A DNA stretch of 64,000 nucleotides from Septoria linicola (lineage: Eukaryota > Ascomycota > Dothideomycetes > Mycosphaerellales > Mycosphaerellaceae). The notes under the pieces are model-generated. The model saw only the letters and a program-made list of their open reading frames with translations, ran no database searches and had not been told where the DNA came from. Where the stretch lies: contig CP099424.1 in the NCBI GenBank assembly GCA_024114885.1, positions 496,001 through 560,000 of the forward strand. Reading direction: 5' to 3'. Below, piece by piece: positions 64,000-64,000 of this stretch (the first letter of the stretch is position 1; each line of letters opens with the position of its first letter). Made by a program: the position numbers and the translations under genes.

Positions 64000-64000
64000 A

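Noticed and set aside
1..64000. Transposons, RIP-type AT-rich tracts, CRISPR arrays, tRNA or rRNA genes
   Set aside because: No transposase or reverse-transcriptase motifs, long AT-rich blocks, regular spacer arrays or tRNA box pairs were seen by eye; a computed scan would be needed to exclude small tRNAs.

Overview
The window is nuclear DNA from a filamentous ascomycete (Pezizomycotina), most likely a dothideomycete. Genes are interrupted by 48-106 nt introns with GTATGT/GTAAGT/GTGAGT donors and CTAAC-type branch sites. Gene content is typically fungal: LaeA-like methyltransferase, Ndt80-type regulator, GH3-GNAT enzyme, fungal-order betaine-lipid synthase, CFEM-like and But2-type secreted proteins, 2EXR/F-box-like proteins. 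The class placement is inference. No transposon, rRNA, tRNA or CRISPR array was recognised. Every splice model was built by hand from reading frame, splice signals and protein continuity, and exon lengths were checked for frame.

Layout. 1-7.7 kb: LaeA-like methyltransferase, a DUF3500 protein convergent with it, a small unknown protein and an eight-exon Baeyer-Villiger-type monooxygenase. 7.7-10.2 kb: gene-poor, with an array of degenerate exon-like repeats (minus strand) leading into a plausible C-terminal exon. 10.2-18.8 kb: a short proline-rich protein, then an Ndt80/PhoG-family transcription factor, a GH3-GNAT beta-N-acetylglucosaminidase and, divergent from it, GlcNAc-6-phosphate deacetylase. 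These last three form a partial N-acetylglucosamine catabolic cluster comparable to the RON1-controlled cluster of Trichoderma. 19-25 kb: a mitochondrial ADCK/UbiB kinase-like protein, a membrane-anchored protein-kinase-like protein, a glycine-rich fragment with a Kex2/Ste13-like processing motif, and a GRE2-like reductase. 27-36 kb: two convergent Ser/Thr-rich secreted proteins (one CFEM-like with a probable GPI signal), a secreted chloroperoxidase/peroxygenase and a GT8-like glycosyltransferase.

36.9-44.3 kb: a small Cys-rich protein, ribosomal protein uS11, prephenate dehydrogenase (divergent from uS11), a disrupted membrane-protein gene, and a divergent pair of an SDR reductase and a Gfo/Idh/MocA oxidoreductase. 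45-50.3 kb: a But2-type secreted protein, a very small ORF and two neighbouring 2EXR/F-box-like genes. 50.9-64 kb: proteasome ATPase Rpt5, betaine-lipid synthase BTA1, a BCS1-like AAA ATPase, a polytopic membrane protein, a small secreted protein whose only plausible start is GTG, and a glutamate-carboxypeptidase-II-like M28 peptidase cut by the window edge.

Most relevant for follow-up: the GlcNAc cluster, whose GH3 gene has a 22-nt exon and a GC-AG intron; the exon-like repeat array; the disrupted membrane-protein gene; and the ATG-less secreted gene.
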